From: Macrocystis pyrifera
Taxonomy: Eukaryota; Sar; Phaeophyceae; Laminariales; Laminariaceae
DNA: 64,000 nucleotides
Direction of reading: 5' to 3'
NCBI GenBank assembly: GCA_031763025.1
Contig: JASSKH010000023.1
Location: 1,302,001 to 1,366,000 of the forward strand
Under the pieces are notes generated by a model. The model had not been told where the DNA came from and ran no database searches. It saw only the letters and a program-made list of their open reading frames with translations. Of the stretch, positions 1-10,060 are shown piece after piece. Both the position numbers and the translations under genes were made by a program. Numbering within the stretch: position 1 is the stretch's first letter; every line of letters starts with the position of its first letter.

Positions 1-624
1 CGTAGCAAGATAACCTTCTGGCGATTTTTTGCCTATGATACTGGCAATGGTGGCAGAGAACCAGCATACGTGGAACCGGACTCGCCTCGTGCACTAGGCA
101 CCAAGTGTTCCCAGAGAAGCACACTCCCCTCCACACCCAACGTAACTGCGGCCACTGACGACATGGCACCGTCGGTTTTTGACTCTACCCTCGAGTATTC
201 AACGGAGCGGATGGTACTGGTCTGGCAGCCCCTCTCCTATTTGTTGCAGCGGTCACCCTCGTGTTTTGTCGTTGACGATGTATCATGTTCTTGCGCGGAG
301 CAGTATATGATGGCTGAAAAGGCTCGCCATTTTCAGTACCACGACGTAGCGGAGCGGTTTAAGTCCTCGTCAGACCCACGCGAGCGCGAACGTCTCGGTT
401 GAGGCGTGCTAATTTCGACTGTGCTATCTGGGACTGCGTTCGGGCAGACGCCGTCCTTGCTGGTACTTTCGCAAACTTCTCGCAGAACCCGGCCATGAAG
501 CAACATCTATTGAGCGCTGGCACCAAATTTACGGCTGAAGCCAGCCCTTTTGACCGTGTGAGGCATCGGTCTCCGGGTGGACGACCCCGAGGCTTAAGAC
601 CTCTCTCGGTAGCGTGGGAAACAT

Positions 625-1699
625 TTGCTCGGGAAAGCTCTTTCCACCGTTCTCGATATCTTCCGCTCAAGTGAGGCCGGGTTGGCACACCCCGCCCCTT
701 CTCATCAATTTTTCACTCCGACTACGCCTGACAGAATTCATGAGATTTCGCTAGCGCTGCCCCGCCCTTTGGCCGTGACCCGCGCATGCCCAGGTCCTTC
801 CTTGGAGTTTTCGACTAGTTTTTGTGACGCGCCCGCTGATCACAGCCCCGAGGTCTTGGATGTCGCCCCCAGTGGCAACCCCTCCCTCGCGCTGCCAGAA
901 CACGGACCTTGCTTCGTCGGGGGCACCATTGCCCTCGACGACGCCTCTTTCACAACCAAAATCGCGATTCACAGCGGAGCTGGCGTTCTTGAACCTTTTG
1001 GTTGCGTGCCACTTCTTGACACTGGCTCCCGACAGACTTGTAATCGACGAGATGTTTTGGACCGCATGCGTTCGGTTGGTGCGGCATCCATCGCGTGCGA
1101 GAAGAAATGCGCCCCTCGTTCTTGGGGGGGTGGCGAACCGGGACCCTCTGAAGACTTCGACGAATGTGCGCCTGAGCGTCCAATTGTTTAAAAAAATTCC
1201 TACGTGCTCCCTCGCAGTTTGGGCCTGGGCGGTTCTCCCCTCAGTGATGCAGCATGCAGTACTTCTGGGACGCGACAGCTGGATGCGTTTTAGTAGCCGC
1301 TCCTATCGCTCTCTGCCACCTCGGCCGTCAGACCAACGCGTTTTTGGCGAGCTGGAGTTAGTCCATCACGCCCCTACAGACGTGTCTGCGTACGCCATTG
1401 ACCCCGCCGCTTCGGGTGGAGGCTTCCATTTATATTACGAGGGCGTTACAGTCGTCACCCTGTCCGACGATCCCCAACTGGTTGCGGTCAACTTGGTTCG
1501 CCGCGATGGCTCCCTGGCTCTCCCCAGACCCTACTTGGTCGACATCATGCCCCCGCCCGACCTACCTTCGGTCGAGAAGCACTTCGTCGCCTCCGGACGA
1601 CAGGCTCTTCCCCTCGTGGGAGTGGCGGCTCTCGAACCGGGGAATATCCTCGGCGTCGCCCACGCCCCACTACTGAGCGTCCCGTTGGACGTTTTGTAG
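625..1699 (+). pseudogene. Gypsy gag-protease segment with DTG active site
   Basis: The frame of 625-1191 contains LLDTGSRQT, with the aspartic protease catalytic Asp-Thr-Gly at 1018-1026. Homologous reading continues in the frame of 824-1699, so a frameshift lies near 1100. The second part carries SVMQHAVLLGRDSWMRF, a typical distal protease strand with the hydrophobic-LGRD signature, then a long linker towards RT. This would process the polyprotein in the virus-like particle. Upstream, 1-624 shows only weak overlapping frames in which I recognise no zinc-knuckle gag. The reading is broken, so no functional product is expected. Confidence 0.75.
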
Positions 1700-2254
1700 C
1701 AGGACAACCGGGCCCCCAACCCTCCCTCCGGTCTCTCTAGGATGCCTCCGGTCTCGGCAGTTACAGCGTCACCCCTCGCAGCTCCAGCCTCGCCCTCGCC
1801 TGCACTCTTTGAGCGTTTGAGCCCAGAAAAGCGCGCTTAGTTCCTGCGCGTCTGGGCACGTTTGCCTTTACACCTGCAGGAGGTGGCGTTTGACCTTCAC
1901 GGCACGAACTGAACCCCTGAGGAGGCGTTGTACGATAGAGGTTCACGCTATTTTTTCTGGGGCTCCGCACTTGAGGAGCTGCATACCACACATGAAAACT
2001 GACTTCAGCAAAAGTCAAATTGCATCTCGACGAATAATCGCGTGGTCCAAGTACACCAAAACGTCATTTTTCGAACAAGATTTGACCTTCCGACGATTTT
2101 GGGTTAAGGAACCTCGTCACTCAGAGAACATTTTAGCGGAAAGGTGCTACCTCTATCGTAGAACGCGTCTGAAGCCATCGAACAGCTGGGGGATGTTCTC
2201 GGCGAATATCCGGACGTTTTCTCGAAGTCCAAGTCGGATTTTTGTACCTTCTCG
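1700..2254 (+). other. Protease-RT linker remnant
   Basis: No intact frame spans this stretch. Fragments such as SPALFERLSPEKRA (about 1796-1840) and a segment running into the RT N-terminus suggest decayed polyprotein linker with several stops and frameshifts. No separate gene was seen. Confidence 0.5.
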
Positions 2255-2989
2255 TTGATGTCGTTCGTGATTTCGGGCCCGGAAGAAAGCGCTCCTGTCA
2301 TGCCCAGGCCGCACCGCACCAATCCCATCCTGGTCCAGGACGTGGAGGCCACCTTGGATCAGTACCTCGCGGCAGGCCTGATCCAGCACTCGACCTCTCC
2401 GTACTCGAGCCCGCTGGTGGTCATCCCGAAGAAGTCTGGAGGCGTTTGGATCACCGTAAACTACCAGACACTCAACCAGATCAGCAGCCTCAGCCAGCTG
2501 CCTATTCCTCGCGAAGACCAAGTCCTCGATTCCCTCGGGAAGGGACGGGTGCTTTCCCTCTTCGATTTGGTCTCGTCGTTCCACCAGATTACTGCGCACA
2601 AGGACACCGTCCCAGTCACGGCGTTTTGCACTCCCACGGGCCTCTACGAGAGGCTCGTCATGCCCCGAGGCAGCAGTGCTTCGCCCGGCTGCTTCGTCAA
2701 GGCGATTAACGAAGTCAATAAAGGTCTGGCACAGGTGGTGGCCTTCCTCGATGATGTGATCGTTTTCGACTCTAATCCGACGGCCCGCGTCAAGATGATA
2801 CGAGCCCTCTTCGAACGCCTGTGCAATCACAACCTCAAGCTCTCCCCCTCGAAAGCTCGCCTTGGCGCTACGGACGCCAATTTTCTGGGCCACTCCATTT
2901 TGCCCGCGGGTATACGCCCAAATGCGGACCAACTTTCGGCTTTGATGAAAATACCCATACCCAAGAACCTGAAGCAGGTCCGTCGCTGA
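2255..2989 (+). pseudogene. Gypsy reverse transcriptase domain
   Basis: This is the longest clean domain of the element, about 244 residues. Fingers and palm are recognisable: GLIQHSTSPYSSPLVVIPKK, then a motif reading GVWITVNYQTLNQI (usually R-[IVM]-x-x-[DN]-[YF]-R/K), then FDLVSSFHQI (catalytic Asp, motif A), and FLDDVIVF at 2744-2767 with the two catalytic Asp codons at 2750-2755. The thumb begins with NLKLSPSKARLGATDANFLGH. It would copy genomic RNA into cDNA inside the particle. The frame shifts at about 2985, and the connection domain continues in another frame to 3117. It belongs with the RNase H and integrase downstream. Confidence 0.95.
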
Positions 2990-3620
2990 TGGGCAGCGTA
3001 GAATATTATCACAAATGCCTGTCCAACCTGTCTAAAAGGATCCGCCCTCTCACCGCCCGTATCCGTAAACGGGTCAAGTACGTCTTTACGCCGACTATGG
3101 AAGTTACCGTCCGCTAGATCCTCGCCGAGCTCGCTGCCCCACCGATTTTGGTCTTCCCTGACTGGGACGCCTTAGCCGACGGCTCCCGCCCCTTCCACGT
3201 GTACTGCAACGCCTGCATACACAGTTTTGAGGCAGCGCTCGAACAAGAACAACCGGACGGCTCGATCCGGCCCAATGCTTATATCAGCCGCGCTACACCC
3301 GATTCCGAGAGGCACTGGACCCGGTTGGAGCTGGAAGCTCTGGCAGCATTCTCTGGGCCATTAAACGACTCCGACGTTACCTATGGGGCACGAAGTTTCG
3401 AATATTATCGGACCACAAGGCCCTTGAGAGCATCGGCAAGGTAGAGGACCACAACGCGCGAGTACTGCGGAGGCTCGAGTTCCTCACCGCGTTCGACTAC
3501 ATCCTCGAGTACCGAAAGGGCAGCGCAAACGGAAAAGCTGATTTTCTTCCCCGCTTGCCGGGGCCGCTACCGAACACGACCGCAGTGGGTCTAGCAGCCT
3601 CACTCCCGTCGAGGACGGTG
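2990..3620 (+). pseudogene. Gypsy RT connection and RNase H, frameshifted
   Basis: The connection segment reads GSVEYYHKCLSNLSKRIRPL in the frame ending at a stop at 3115. RNase H resumes at 3148 with ILVFPDWD-type sequence and SRPFHVYCNACI. The residue at 3208-3210 is Asn where this family normally has the first catalytic Asp (YCDAC). A second frameshift lies near 3350. After it DHKALESI and the terminal EYRKGSANGKADFLPRLP (about 3410-3570) are readable in a different frame. The mutated catalytic residue plus two shifts make the domain inactive. Confidence 0.88.
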
Positions 3621-4276
3621 ATATCTTCCTCATCTAAGCCTGCGGAGTTCGCACTCGCTCTTCGCCGACCCCTGGTGTCGGTTTGAGTGGGCTGCAGCGA
3701 GGATCGTCGCCCGGCGCACTTCCCCCTCGACGAGCACTTTACAGGGGGAAGATCCCGCCGTGATCCCTGATCCGGCCGCGTCTGCTCCTTTGCCGCCCGA
3801 CAACCTGGTGCCTCTGAACATCTTGTCGTCTTCAGGCCGCATCTCCACTCGGACGCGCCGTCGAAGAGCCGCTGCCGCTGGCACCAAGCCGCCTGCTGTT
3901 GATTATGGCTTCGGACCCGGCGGGGCCCCTAGACCATCCGTCCAGCGTGCCATCACCCCGCCGCGAGCCCCACGGCCGCCACCGTCCGCACCCGTCGTTA
4001 TGGCACTGGCTCCTGCCGCGTCGTCGATCCCGGTGGTACCCACCGTCCGACCGCGACCGCGCCGAGCCCGTGGGAACTCCTCTTTTAGCGCTTCCGCCGC
4101 TAACTTACGCACCGCCCGTCACCACGACCGATTTGGACGTCCGCACGATTTGGACGTCCGCAGCGCAGTTGCCGAATTTCAGTTTGGTGATTCCCCAGCG
4201 CGCTATTCGCACGCCGACTGGGTTCGGGAACAACAGGCCAAGCCCGCATGCAATGCCGCCATGTGCTACATAGCCC
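3621..4276 (+). pseudogene. Proline/alanine-rich RNase H-integrase linker
   Basis: The frame of 3760-4368 is rich in Pro, Ala, Arg and Ser and contains DYGFGPGGAPRPS. It lacks a recognisable catalytic motif. It lies between the RNase H end and the integrase zinc-binding region, so it most likely encodes the low-complexity tether seen in this gypsy lineage. The other frames over this GC-rich stretch are shadows. Confidence 0.6.
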
Positions 4277-5550
4277 TTGGCCGGCCGGACGTTTTGCCCG
4301 CCGACTTTTTTGTCGTGTTCCCCTTCCCACCAGCGCCCTCCCTTTTCGGAGGTCCAGGAGCTGGCTAACAAAGGCCGCTTGCACGCCACCGACGCGGGCA
4401 TCGTTCTACTCGTCCGACAGCCGCCCTCCCCCCCTGCATCGGACACACAACGCCCGATGGGTCGTACGACCTGTTTATTGAACGACGAGCCTATTCACAT
4501 TTGTGTGTCGCTGCCCATGCGCCCTTGGGTCATGCAGGGTTGCCACTTCACAGCCTCCTCCCAACAAGGGACCGCGCGCACCCTACGTATGCTCGAACGT
4601 GTCTACTGGTGGATCGGTATGAGAATCTGCACCCGGTGGTGGTTACGCAACTGCTTGAAGTGTCAAGCACGAAAAACGTCGCGGCAGACGGTCAGGTGGT
4701 CCACCCTCAGGTTGCCTTTGCGACAAAGGCCCGGCATCACCGTCAGCATCGACTATTTCGGCCCTCTCCCGGTGACGCGTCGAGGAAATACCTACATCTT
4801 GCTTGTCACTGATCGTTTCAGCCCCCGGGACGACATGTACGCCGTCACAGCGGCAGAATTCACCGCTGAGGGCACGGCTAACACTCTCAGCAACCGCTAT
4901 ATCTTCTTCTCGGGGGTGAGGGGGTGACCGCGTAGCATCCTCTCTGACAATCCAGTTCTGCTCCAATCTTTCGCACGCCGTTTTCTCACCTTCTCGGGGT
5001 TCGAAAATTTTCCACCAGCTCCTTTCACCCAAATGGCAACCGTGGGGTAGAACGTGTGAACCAGACGATGGCCCCGATGCTGGCAACGGTCGGTAATGAG
5101 CTCCAAATTGACTGGGATGAACAGCTCCCTCATGTCGAATTTGCGTACAACAAATCCGTCAGCGCCGCCACGAGTTTGCCTCCCAACGAGGTCCATATGG
5201 GTTGGCTGCTACGCCTCCCTCTCACGTTTTTCGAGCGTGCTGACGTCGCCGGCCACGAGAGCTTGGGCCGCGATCACCTCGCCTACTGCAACCTGGCGAC
5301 GGACCGCCAGCAGCGTGCGTACGATATTGTTCGCGAACACTACGCGCTCACTGTTGCTCGCGTGAACCGCCGCAACTCCACCCTTTCCGACGCTCTGCGT
5401 CCAGTCCCCAAATTTGTCGTTGGCGGCTGGGCGTGGATGCACAATACGGCGGCCACCATCCGCGAGGGCGCGAAGCCCGACAAGGACGCCTAGGTCCTTA
5501 AGGACAAACTCTCACTAAACTGGACGGGTCCCTACAAGTCCTCGCAGTTG
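4277..5550 (+). pseudogene. Gypsy integrase (zinc-binding and DDE core), interrupted
   Basis: The zinc-binding region holds the Cys pair CLKC near 4650. The first His is in a degenerate GCHFTASSQQGTARTL, where this family usually has two His residues. The catalytic core starts with VSIDYFGPLPV (Asp codon at 4751-4753). After a stop near 4925 the second Asp is in ILSDN (4946-4948), and the Glu lies in HPNGNRGVERVNQT (gaa at 5050-5052). The DDE triad is therefore present, but in broken frames. The frame of 5056-5493 gives the core C-terminus (VEFAYNKSVSAATSLPPNEV) and the GGWAW-type C-terminal fold. LSLNWTGPYK follows after the stop at 5493. Confidence 0.9.
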
Positions 5551-5749
5551 TCCCCTGCTCCTCAGCGGACACTCCGGACATATCTCCTCTCGGAGCAAAG
5601 CTACCCTGTTTGGATCTTCCTTCCGATATGCCCGGCGCTGGTGCCCGCCGGCGCGTATCACTTCAACGCTGCAAGCCCAGTGACAACCCCCACGACCGTG
5701 GCGACATGCCGAAGTAGTTGCCGGCGGGGTTGACGCAATACGACAATAC

Positions 5750-6382
5750 GTGCTCAACAACTTCTCCAAGAAATCCCCTCCGTACCACGTCACCCAGGAT
5801 GACGTGGCGACCCCTCTTCAACGACTCGAAGTAGAAAAGATCACCGGACAGCAATCGGTCAGAGGTCGAGGTGGCGTCATCGCGGTGATGTACGAGACTC
5901 ACCGGACAGGACTATCTCGTCCATCCTGGGAACGGGAAATGGACCTTCAGCTTTCTCGCCACAAAAGTTTGTGCTACTGGGCCGGCACCCCGAACCAGTA
6001 CCGCCAAACCAACCGCCTGTACCGCCGAATGAGAATCGGCGCGGCACAACGGCAGCTCTCTCGGAATAACGGCGAGCGGTTTCTGGCACCCGGCTACGGC
6101 TGCGTATCGCACGCCGATTGGCTTCGCCGATATAGCAACACTGTGCGTCCCAACGGGGCCCACATTTGGTACAAGGGCGACGACGCTCTGTCGTGGCTCG
6201 GGAAAATCAGCGCGACTACGCCAACGGATGGAGTATATTTGGTTCGATGTTTGGACGACCCGGGACCGATCAAACACCTTCCTTCTCCCGCGCGCTATAC
6301 GACTTCGACGAGAGCTGTACGAGGTTATTGTTGTCTGCAAATTCGCTTGGCTAGCGTGTTTGCACGGGGGGGTCCAGCGTGA
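5750..6382 (+). pseudogene. Gypsy C-terminal chromodomain-like region and tail
   Basis: The 210-residue frame reads LQRLEVEKITGQQSVRGRGG, followed by VMYETHRTGLSRPSWEREMDL. This matches the chromodomain layout of gypsy integrase tails, with an initial VEKI strand and a W-x(n)-SWE-type strand. A basic tail (NRLYRRMRIGAAQR) and a segment with HIWYKGDDALSWLGKISA follow, which I read as a second small Tudor/chromo-like barrel. Chromodomains can direct integration to modified chromatin. The order after integrase supports this call. The frame itself is intact for 210 residues, but it is separated from the integrase by stops. Confidence 0.75.
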
Positions 6383-6420
6383 CGTAGATGAATCTCGAGG
6401 CGCCGCCGTGGATAGCTGAC

Positions 6421-6795
6421 TTTCGCTTCTCTGCCGCACTCGATATCTATTTTTTCTTGTCATTTTCCTGGATTTCGGGGAGTGGTTTTTCTTCTTCCTG
6501 ACGTTTTCCGAGTTTTCGGGTCGGAGGTATTTTTCTGCTCGGTGTGTTTCTGGCTTGGTTTTTCGTGGACTGGGTTAGGGATGGTTCTTACGTATTTTGT
6601 CCTGCATATCCCTCCGCTCAGTGTCGGGGCTGGTCTGGGTAATCGGGCAACTCATTTGTCGCACAGGACGTGTTTCCAGGGTGGTGGGCTGAGTGCAGGT
6701 GGTTCTTGGCCCATTCCATGTTATTTTTCTTCTCGTTTTGGGTATTCACTTTTCGCTTTTCCATGCAACTTCCTCGCCCTCTCCCCCGTTGCGGG
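6421..6795 (+). other. Unassigned T-rich spacer after gypsy element
   Basis: This stretch could contain the start of a gypsy 3' LTR, but no second copy exists in the window to test it. A 156-codon frame (6482-6952) rich in Phe, Leu and Ser has no recognisable domain and overlaps a known repeat at its end. I do not call it a gene. Confidence 0.4.
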
Positions 6796-7312
6796 TGGCA
6801 CGGCGACCGCTTTAGTTGACGATTTATTCCTGTCCCGTAGGGCTAGGCCTTCCTTTCTTCGTTTTTTTATGTACCTTGTCGGCTTCGTTGCCTCGCTGTT
6901 TAGAGATGTGGGAGTGGGCTTTGAGGAGACGCATCTTCGACTGGTGTGCTAGTTCGTGGAATCGGGATTTCCGCGAACTTTCCATAATTATGAATACGCG
7001 GCTCATCAGAGTGCACTAGTGTTATCATAATTACCAGTGTTCAAGTATTAGGATTGTATCTGTACTACTTGGGAGGCGTATCGTAGATGCAAAACAAGGG
7101 GTCGGCTCTTAGTCTCCGCGTGCACGAAAGGAATAATGCTGCTCTTCTTCTATCTCTATGCAAATAACACATGTGAGTACCAACGAGTACCGACTTAATA
7201 GGCAAACCTGTCCAGGGATATAAAGTGTCCCGACCTTGATCTTAACACAGTACGAAACAAGCAAAGCAGGCTCACCATCTACCCACGCCATCTTTGTTAA
7301 GGGTTATCAGTA
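6796..7312 (-). repeat. Dispersed repeat L, copy 1 (RNase H-like C-terminus)
   Basis: Read on the minus strand, this matches 41757-42350 and, in part, 27325-27590. The shared backbone includes TGTTAAGATCAA, then GGACACTTT, then CGGTACTCGTTGGTACT and GAGGCAACGAAGCCG. A short minus-strand frame (6824-7006) reads HSHISKQRGNEADKVHK. This resembles the C-terminal H..GNE-AD motif of the RNase H domains carried by some retroelements. The unit is probably the 3' part of a retroelement, truncated here. Confidence 0.65.
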
Positions 7313-7314
7313 GA

Positions 7315-7410
7315 AGAAACGAAGAGAACTAAACCAAATGAAAATCACAGAGGATCAAGCACAAAAAAGACATAAAAAACCAAAAGAAGACCAAGGAAGA
7401 CCACGTTCGT
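7315..7410 (-). repeat. LINE 3' UTR fragment
   Basis: The minus strand carries the motif CGAACGTGGTCTTCCTTGGT and a downstream GATCCTCTGTGATTTTCAT. Both recur in LINE 3' regions at about 16720 and 49390. The fragment abuts the foldback element that starts near 7437. Confidence 0.55.
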
Positions 7411-7436
7411 GCTGTTTCTTTAGTTCGCTATTTTTT

Positions 7437-8042
7437 TAGGTGTCTGCCACATCTCCTGAGGGCGGCACGACATATTTTTCTCTTATCATTCCTTCTTCTT
7501 TTCCTTTTTGATTTGCTTCATTGCTTTCTGTTTTAACTTTTGTTATTGTTTTATGGGCCTTGTTTTATTGTTTCCTTTTGAAATATATATATTGTGGAAT
7601 GTGTATGTCGTGCCTGTCGTATCCAGTATGATGACATGGCATTGCGTTGTTTACTATGACAATGTGTGCGTTCCTCACATTGAACCGTTCTTTCTACCCG
7701 TTGACACCCATCACAACCAGTGTCCGTGCCGATTCTTCGATACTACTAATCGAGAGATACAAGTTCACAAGGCTACGCCACAGCAGCGAAACTGCATATT
7801 TACGTATGGATGCAGTAAGCACAGCAGTAGACAATGCAATGCCATGTCATCATTCTAGGTATGACAGGAACGACATACATTTTCTATGAAGGACAGAAAA
7901 CGAAAGAAAACAACGAAGAATAAAAAAAATGAAAAAAAAAAAAAAACAAATCGGAAGAGAAAAAGCAAAAAACAAAGGCTAAAACGTGTCTTGGAGGTGG
8001 CAGACACTTGAAAAAAATGTGCTAAAGAAAACAAAACCACCA
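7437..8042. mobile_element. Foldback element A, copy 1 (long inverted repeat)
   Basis: The left arm begins TGTCTGCCACATCTCC, the right arm ends as its complement (GGTGGCAGACACTTGAAAA). The arms mirror each other across CATGGCATTGCGTTG at about 7637 and CAATGCAATGCCATG at about 7831. Between the arms is the centre motif CACATTGAACCGTTCTTTC. No protein is encoded. At least seven full or half copies occur in this window, so it is a non-autonomous foldback family. The inner arm is shortened on the left side. Confidence 0.8.
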
Positions 8043-8059
8043 CTTTACATTTAACAGAG

Positions 8060-8280
8060 TAAGACTAATAGCCAAGGGAAACTAACAGTGTATCTCTGTG
8101 GCGTAGTTTTGTGACCACGTAACTTGTACCTGGTAACTCTCTAGGATGGAAGAATCGGCACGTACACTGGTTGACAATGTGCTGGATGTCGACGGGTAGA
8201 AAGTAATGTTTTATGTCAAGAACACACAGACAGGTCATATAACCAGAGTACGGAGGAAGACTGAGACTCATGGGAAATAA
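8060..8280 (-). repeat. Foldback element A, partial arm
   Basis: The text reads GTATCTCTGTGGCGTAGTTT, then GAAGAATCGGCACG, then GATGTCGACGGGTAGAAAG. This is one inner arm plus the centre of family A in the orientation opposite to the preceding right arm. The outer arm with the CACTTGAAAA end is missing. Confidence 0.75.
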
Positions 8281-8305
8281 CAAGCCAAAGGGCTTGCTAA
8301 AATGA

Positions 8306-8455
8306 GCGTGTGACTGTCTTCGCAGGCCTCACGGCTTCGGAAAAGAAGACAGAGACAATCAATGCTTCTACGAACACCAGACCAAACAACCCTCGCCTCA
8401 CCGCTCGTCATTGAAGCAGCAGAACAGAGGATAAACAGACGGCCCAGTTCTTGAA
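8306..8455 (+). pseudogene. LINE RT fragment (post-YADD region)
   Basis: The sequence ACTGTCTTCG..GGCCTCACGGCTTCGG..AAGACAGAGACAAT matches 59355-59500 of the larger LINE copy, which lies directly after its YADE box. The readable peptide is TVFAGLTASEKKTETINAST, followed by TEDKQTAQFL. It is truncated at both ends. Confidence 0.75.
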
Positions 8456-8524
8456 CGAGCCGTGGCTGCAGCTTGATAGTGAATCGTTCCGGGGGTTTTG
8501 GTTGTTGTGCCTAATGTCGACCAC

Positions 8525-8551
8525 CCGACCCGAACCCTAACCCTAACCCGA
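8525..8551. repeat. Short CCCTAA telomere-like tract
   Basis: Two to three units of CCCTAA (TTAGGG on the other strand) lie inside a CCGAACCCTAACCCTAACCC context. The tract is too short to be a telomere end. Confidence 0.6.
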
Positions 8552-8566
8552 GCGCTATGGGGTAAC

Positions 8567-8695
8567 CAGTGCTTGGATACTGTGGCTTGTGAAATCTCCC
8601 GTTTGATTCGGCCGGCTTGGATGCTGTGCTTGGGAAGGCTCTAGGCTGATTTGACCGGCTCGGGATGCTGTGGCTTAGGAAAACTCTATTAACAG
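8567..8695. repeat. Tandem repeat, about 58-bp unit, 2-3 copies
   Basis: GCTTGGATACTGTGGCTTG recurs as GCTTGGATGCTGTGCTTGG and CTCGGGATGCTGTGGCTTAG. The spacers TTTGATTCGGCC and TGATTTGACCGG are also related. No coding potential is evident. Confidence 0.65.
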
Positions 8696-8798
8696 GTTTA
8701 TTGGGCCGCTTACCAAACACCCCTTAGCCAATCAAAGTGCGTAAATAGCCTACCTTGGGAAGATCGATTCTCTGGGATCTGGGGGCAACCACCACTAC

Positions 8799-9256
8799 TG
8801 TCTTGAACAAAGATGTCGGGAGACAGCACTTTTTCCCCTTGACATAACCGTCAAGGCCAACGTATTGGCAGACAGCCTTGACAGCCAAACCCGGGGACGA
8901 TAGGAAAAATCCCCGTTCTTCCGGAAACGCCTGAAAATATTGTCGAAAGTCGTGTGTGTTTTTCTGTATTTTTATTTTTTCGGCATTCTGATACATTTTC
9001 GGGTCCGATCTAAAGAAAAACACTATTGAATCGCAGAATCTCGATATTTTAATATATTATATAGGCTCCATATAAAACACGAGTAAAAAAGCTGCACGTA
9101 AAAATAAAAAATAGGAGTTTTTCTACACATGTAATGAGGATTTTTCTGCCAGAGGGGGTAGGGAGCATATGCATTGACAGATGGATTTGCCTTCGACAGT
9201 CTTGACAGACAGACAGCTTGACATTGACATGTCTCCTGACATCTTTGGTCTTGAAC
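8799..9256. mobile_element. Miniature inverted-repeat element O, copy 1
   Basis: The left end reads TCTTGAACAAAGATGTCGGG followed by AGACA. The right end complement reads TTCAAGACCAAAGATGTCAG followed by GAGACA. The termini therefore share about 20 bases. The interior repeats CTTGACAG/CTTGACAT motifs on both strands and carries no gene. A second copy with the same ends lies at 18131-18310, and loosely related internal motifs occur at 14280-14640. Confidence 0.7.
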
Positions 9257-9257
9257 C

Positions 9258-9440
9258 TAGTAGGACCTGATTTCAAATATCCGGGTACCCGGCGGGTATA
9301 CCCGGACGGGTCCTACCCGTTTGACGGGTAGGGTCCGAGTTCATTACCCGCGGGTTTTCGGAGCCTGCGGGTAATTGAGCTGTCGGATACCGGGTACCCG
9401 GGTACCCGGGCCCCCGCGGGTTTTTGGGTGCCCACGGGGA
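9258..9440. repeat. Degenerate GGGTACCCG array, probable hAT subterminal repeats
   Basis: About a dozen CGGGTA/TACCCG motifs occur on both strands, including the palindromic GGGTACCCGGGTACCCGGG near 9393. hAT transposons often carry clusters of short transposase-binding motifs just inside their ends. This array sits about 170 bases before an acidic reading frame, as a hAT 5' end would. The match is by architecture only. Confidence 0.5.
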
Positions 9441-9614
9441 ATTGATATTCCCGGTTCATTACTCCTGCACAATTTCTTTGGGGAACCCTTTCGAAACACG
9501 CACTCTGAGTCACACCAGCAAACCACACATACCATCAACTTGCTACATTCAACACCGAAAGGCGACGCGCGCGGCACACGCCAGTATCGTCACGCGGCAC
9601 CACCAGCTGAGCAC

Positions 9615-10060
9615 AATGGGCCAGGAGGCCAGTGATCCTGGCGGGGTCTATGAGGAAACTGAATTGCTGCTGGCGGGCGATCTTGCTGAGAATCCCGCCG
9701 AAAGTTTAAAAGGCGCCTCTGCCAAGCGCCCTCGAAAGCGATGCAGGATGCGGACAGCAGCAGCGATGACAGCGAATATTCTTCAGGCCCTGGCTTTGAC
9801 AACAGCAGCAGTAGATAATCTGAGGAGGAAGATAACGAGGACTTCGTCGAAGAGGTACCAGCGCACGCGGGAATTCCGAAGGCCAATGACAGGGGTTCGG
9901 GGGCTGCGGGCGAAGCTACTACCGGTGCGCCAGCCCAAGCCCAAGGAGCCGTTCCCGCGCGCCAAAAAGCACAGGTTGCTTCTGGTCCGGCAAACAGCAG
10001 TGGCAAGCAGGTCGTGGGGGGAGCCTCCCCGGCATCCAGCAAGAAGACTCCCGGTTGTTT
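9615..10060 (+). pseudogene. Acidic N-terminal ORF, candidate hAT-type transposase start
   Basis: Translation from 9615 gives MGQEASDPGGVYEETELLL, followed by a basic KRPRKRCRM. After a one-base shift near 9750 it gives MQDADSSSDDSEYSSG, a stop, then SEEEDNEDFVEEVPAHAG and a Gly/Ala/Pro-rich tail ending SSKKTPGCL near 10060. Acidic, Ser-rich leaders are common ahead of BED fingers in transposases, but no zinc finger or RNase H fold is visible before the sequence turns into unrelated DNA. The minus-strand 371-codon frame over the same bases looks like a shadow. I infer a truncated hAT relative from the upstream array. Confidence 0.4.

Larger units (their letters stand above)
1..6420 (+). mobile_element. 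Degenerate Ty3/gypsy LTR retrotransposon, 5' end off-window
   Basis: Domain order protease (DTG near 1018), reverse transcriptase (2255-2989), RNase H (3148-3600), integrase (about 4500-5500) and a C-terminal chromodomain-like/tail region (5750-6382) is diagnostic of Ty3/gypsy rather than copia, where integrase precedes RT. The polyprotein runs through at least five frames or stops (near 1100, 1700-2255, 2990, 3117, 3350, 4920, 5050 and 5493), so the copy is dead. No LTR pair could be found. The 5' LTR and gag start probably lie left of the window, and the 3' LTR, if present, should begin just after 6420. GC content is higher than in the AT-richer repeats that follow. Confidence 0.93.
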
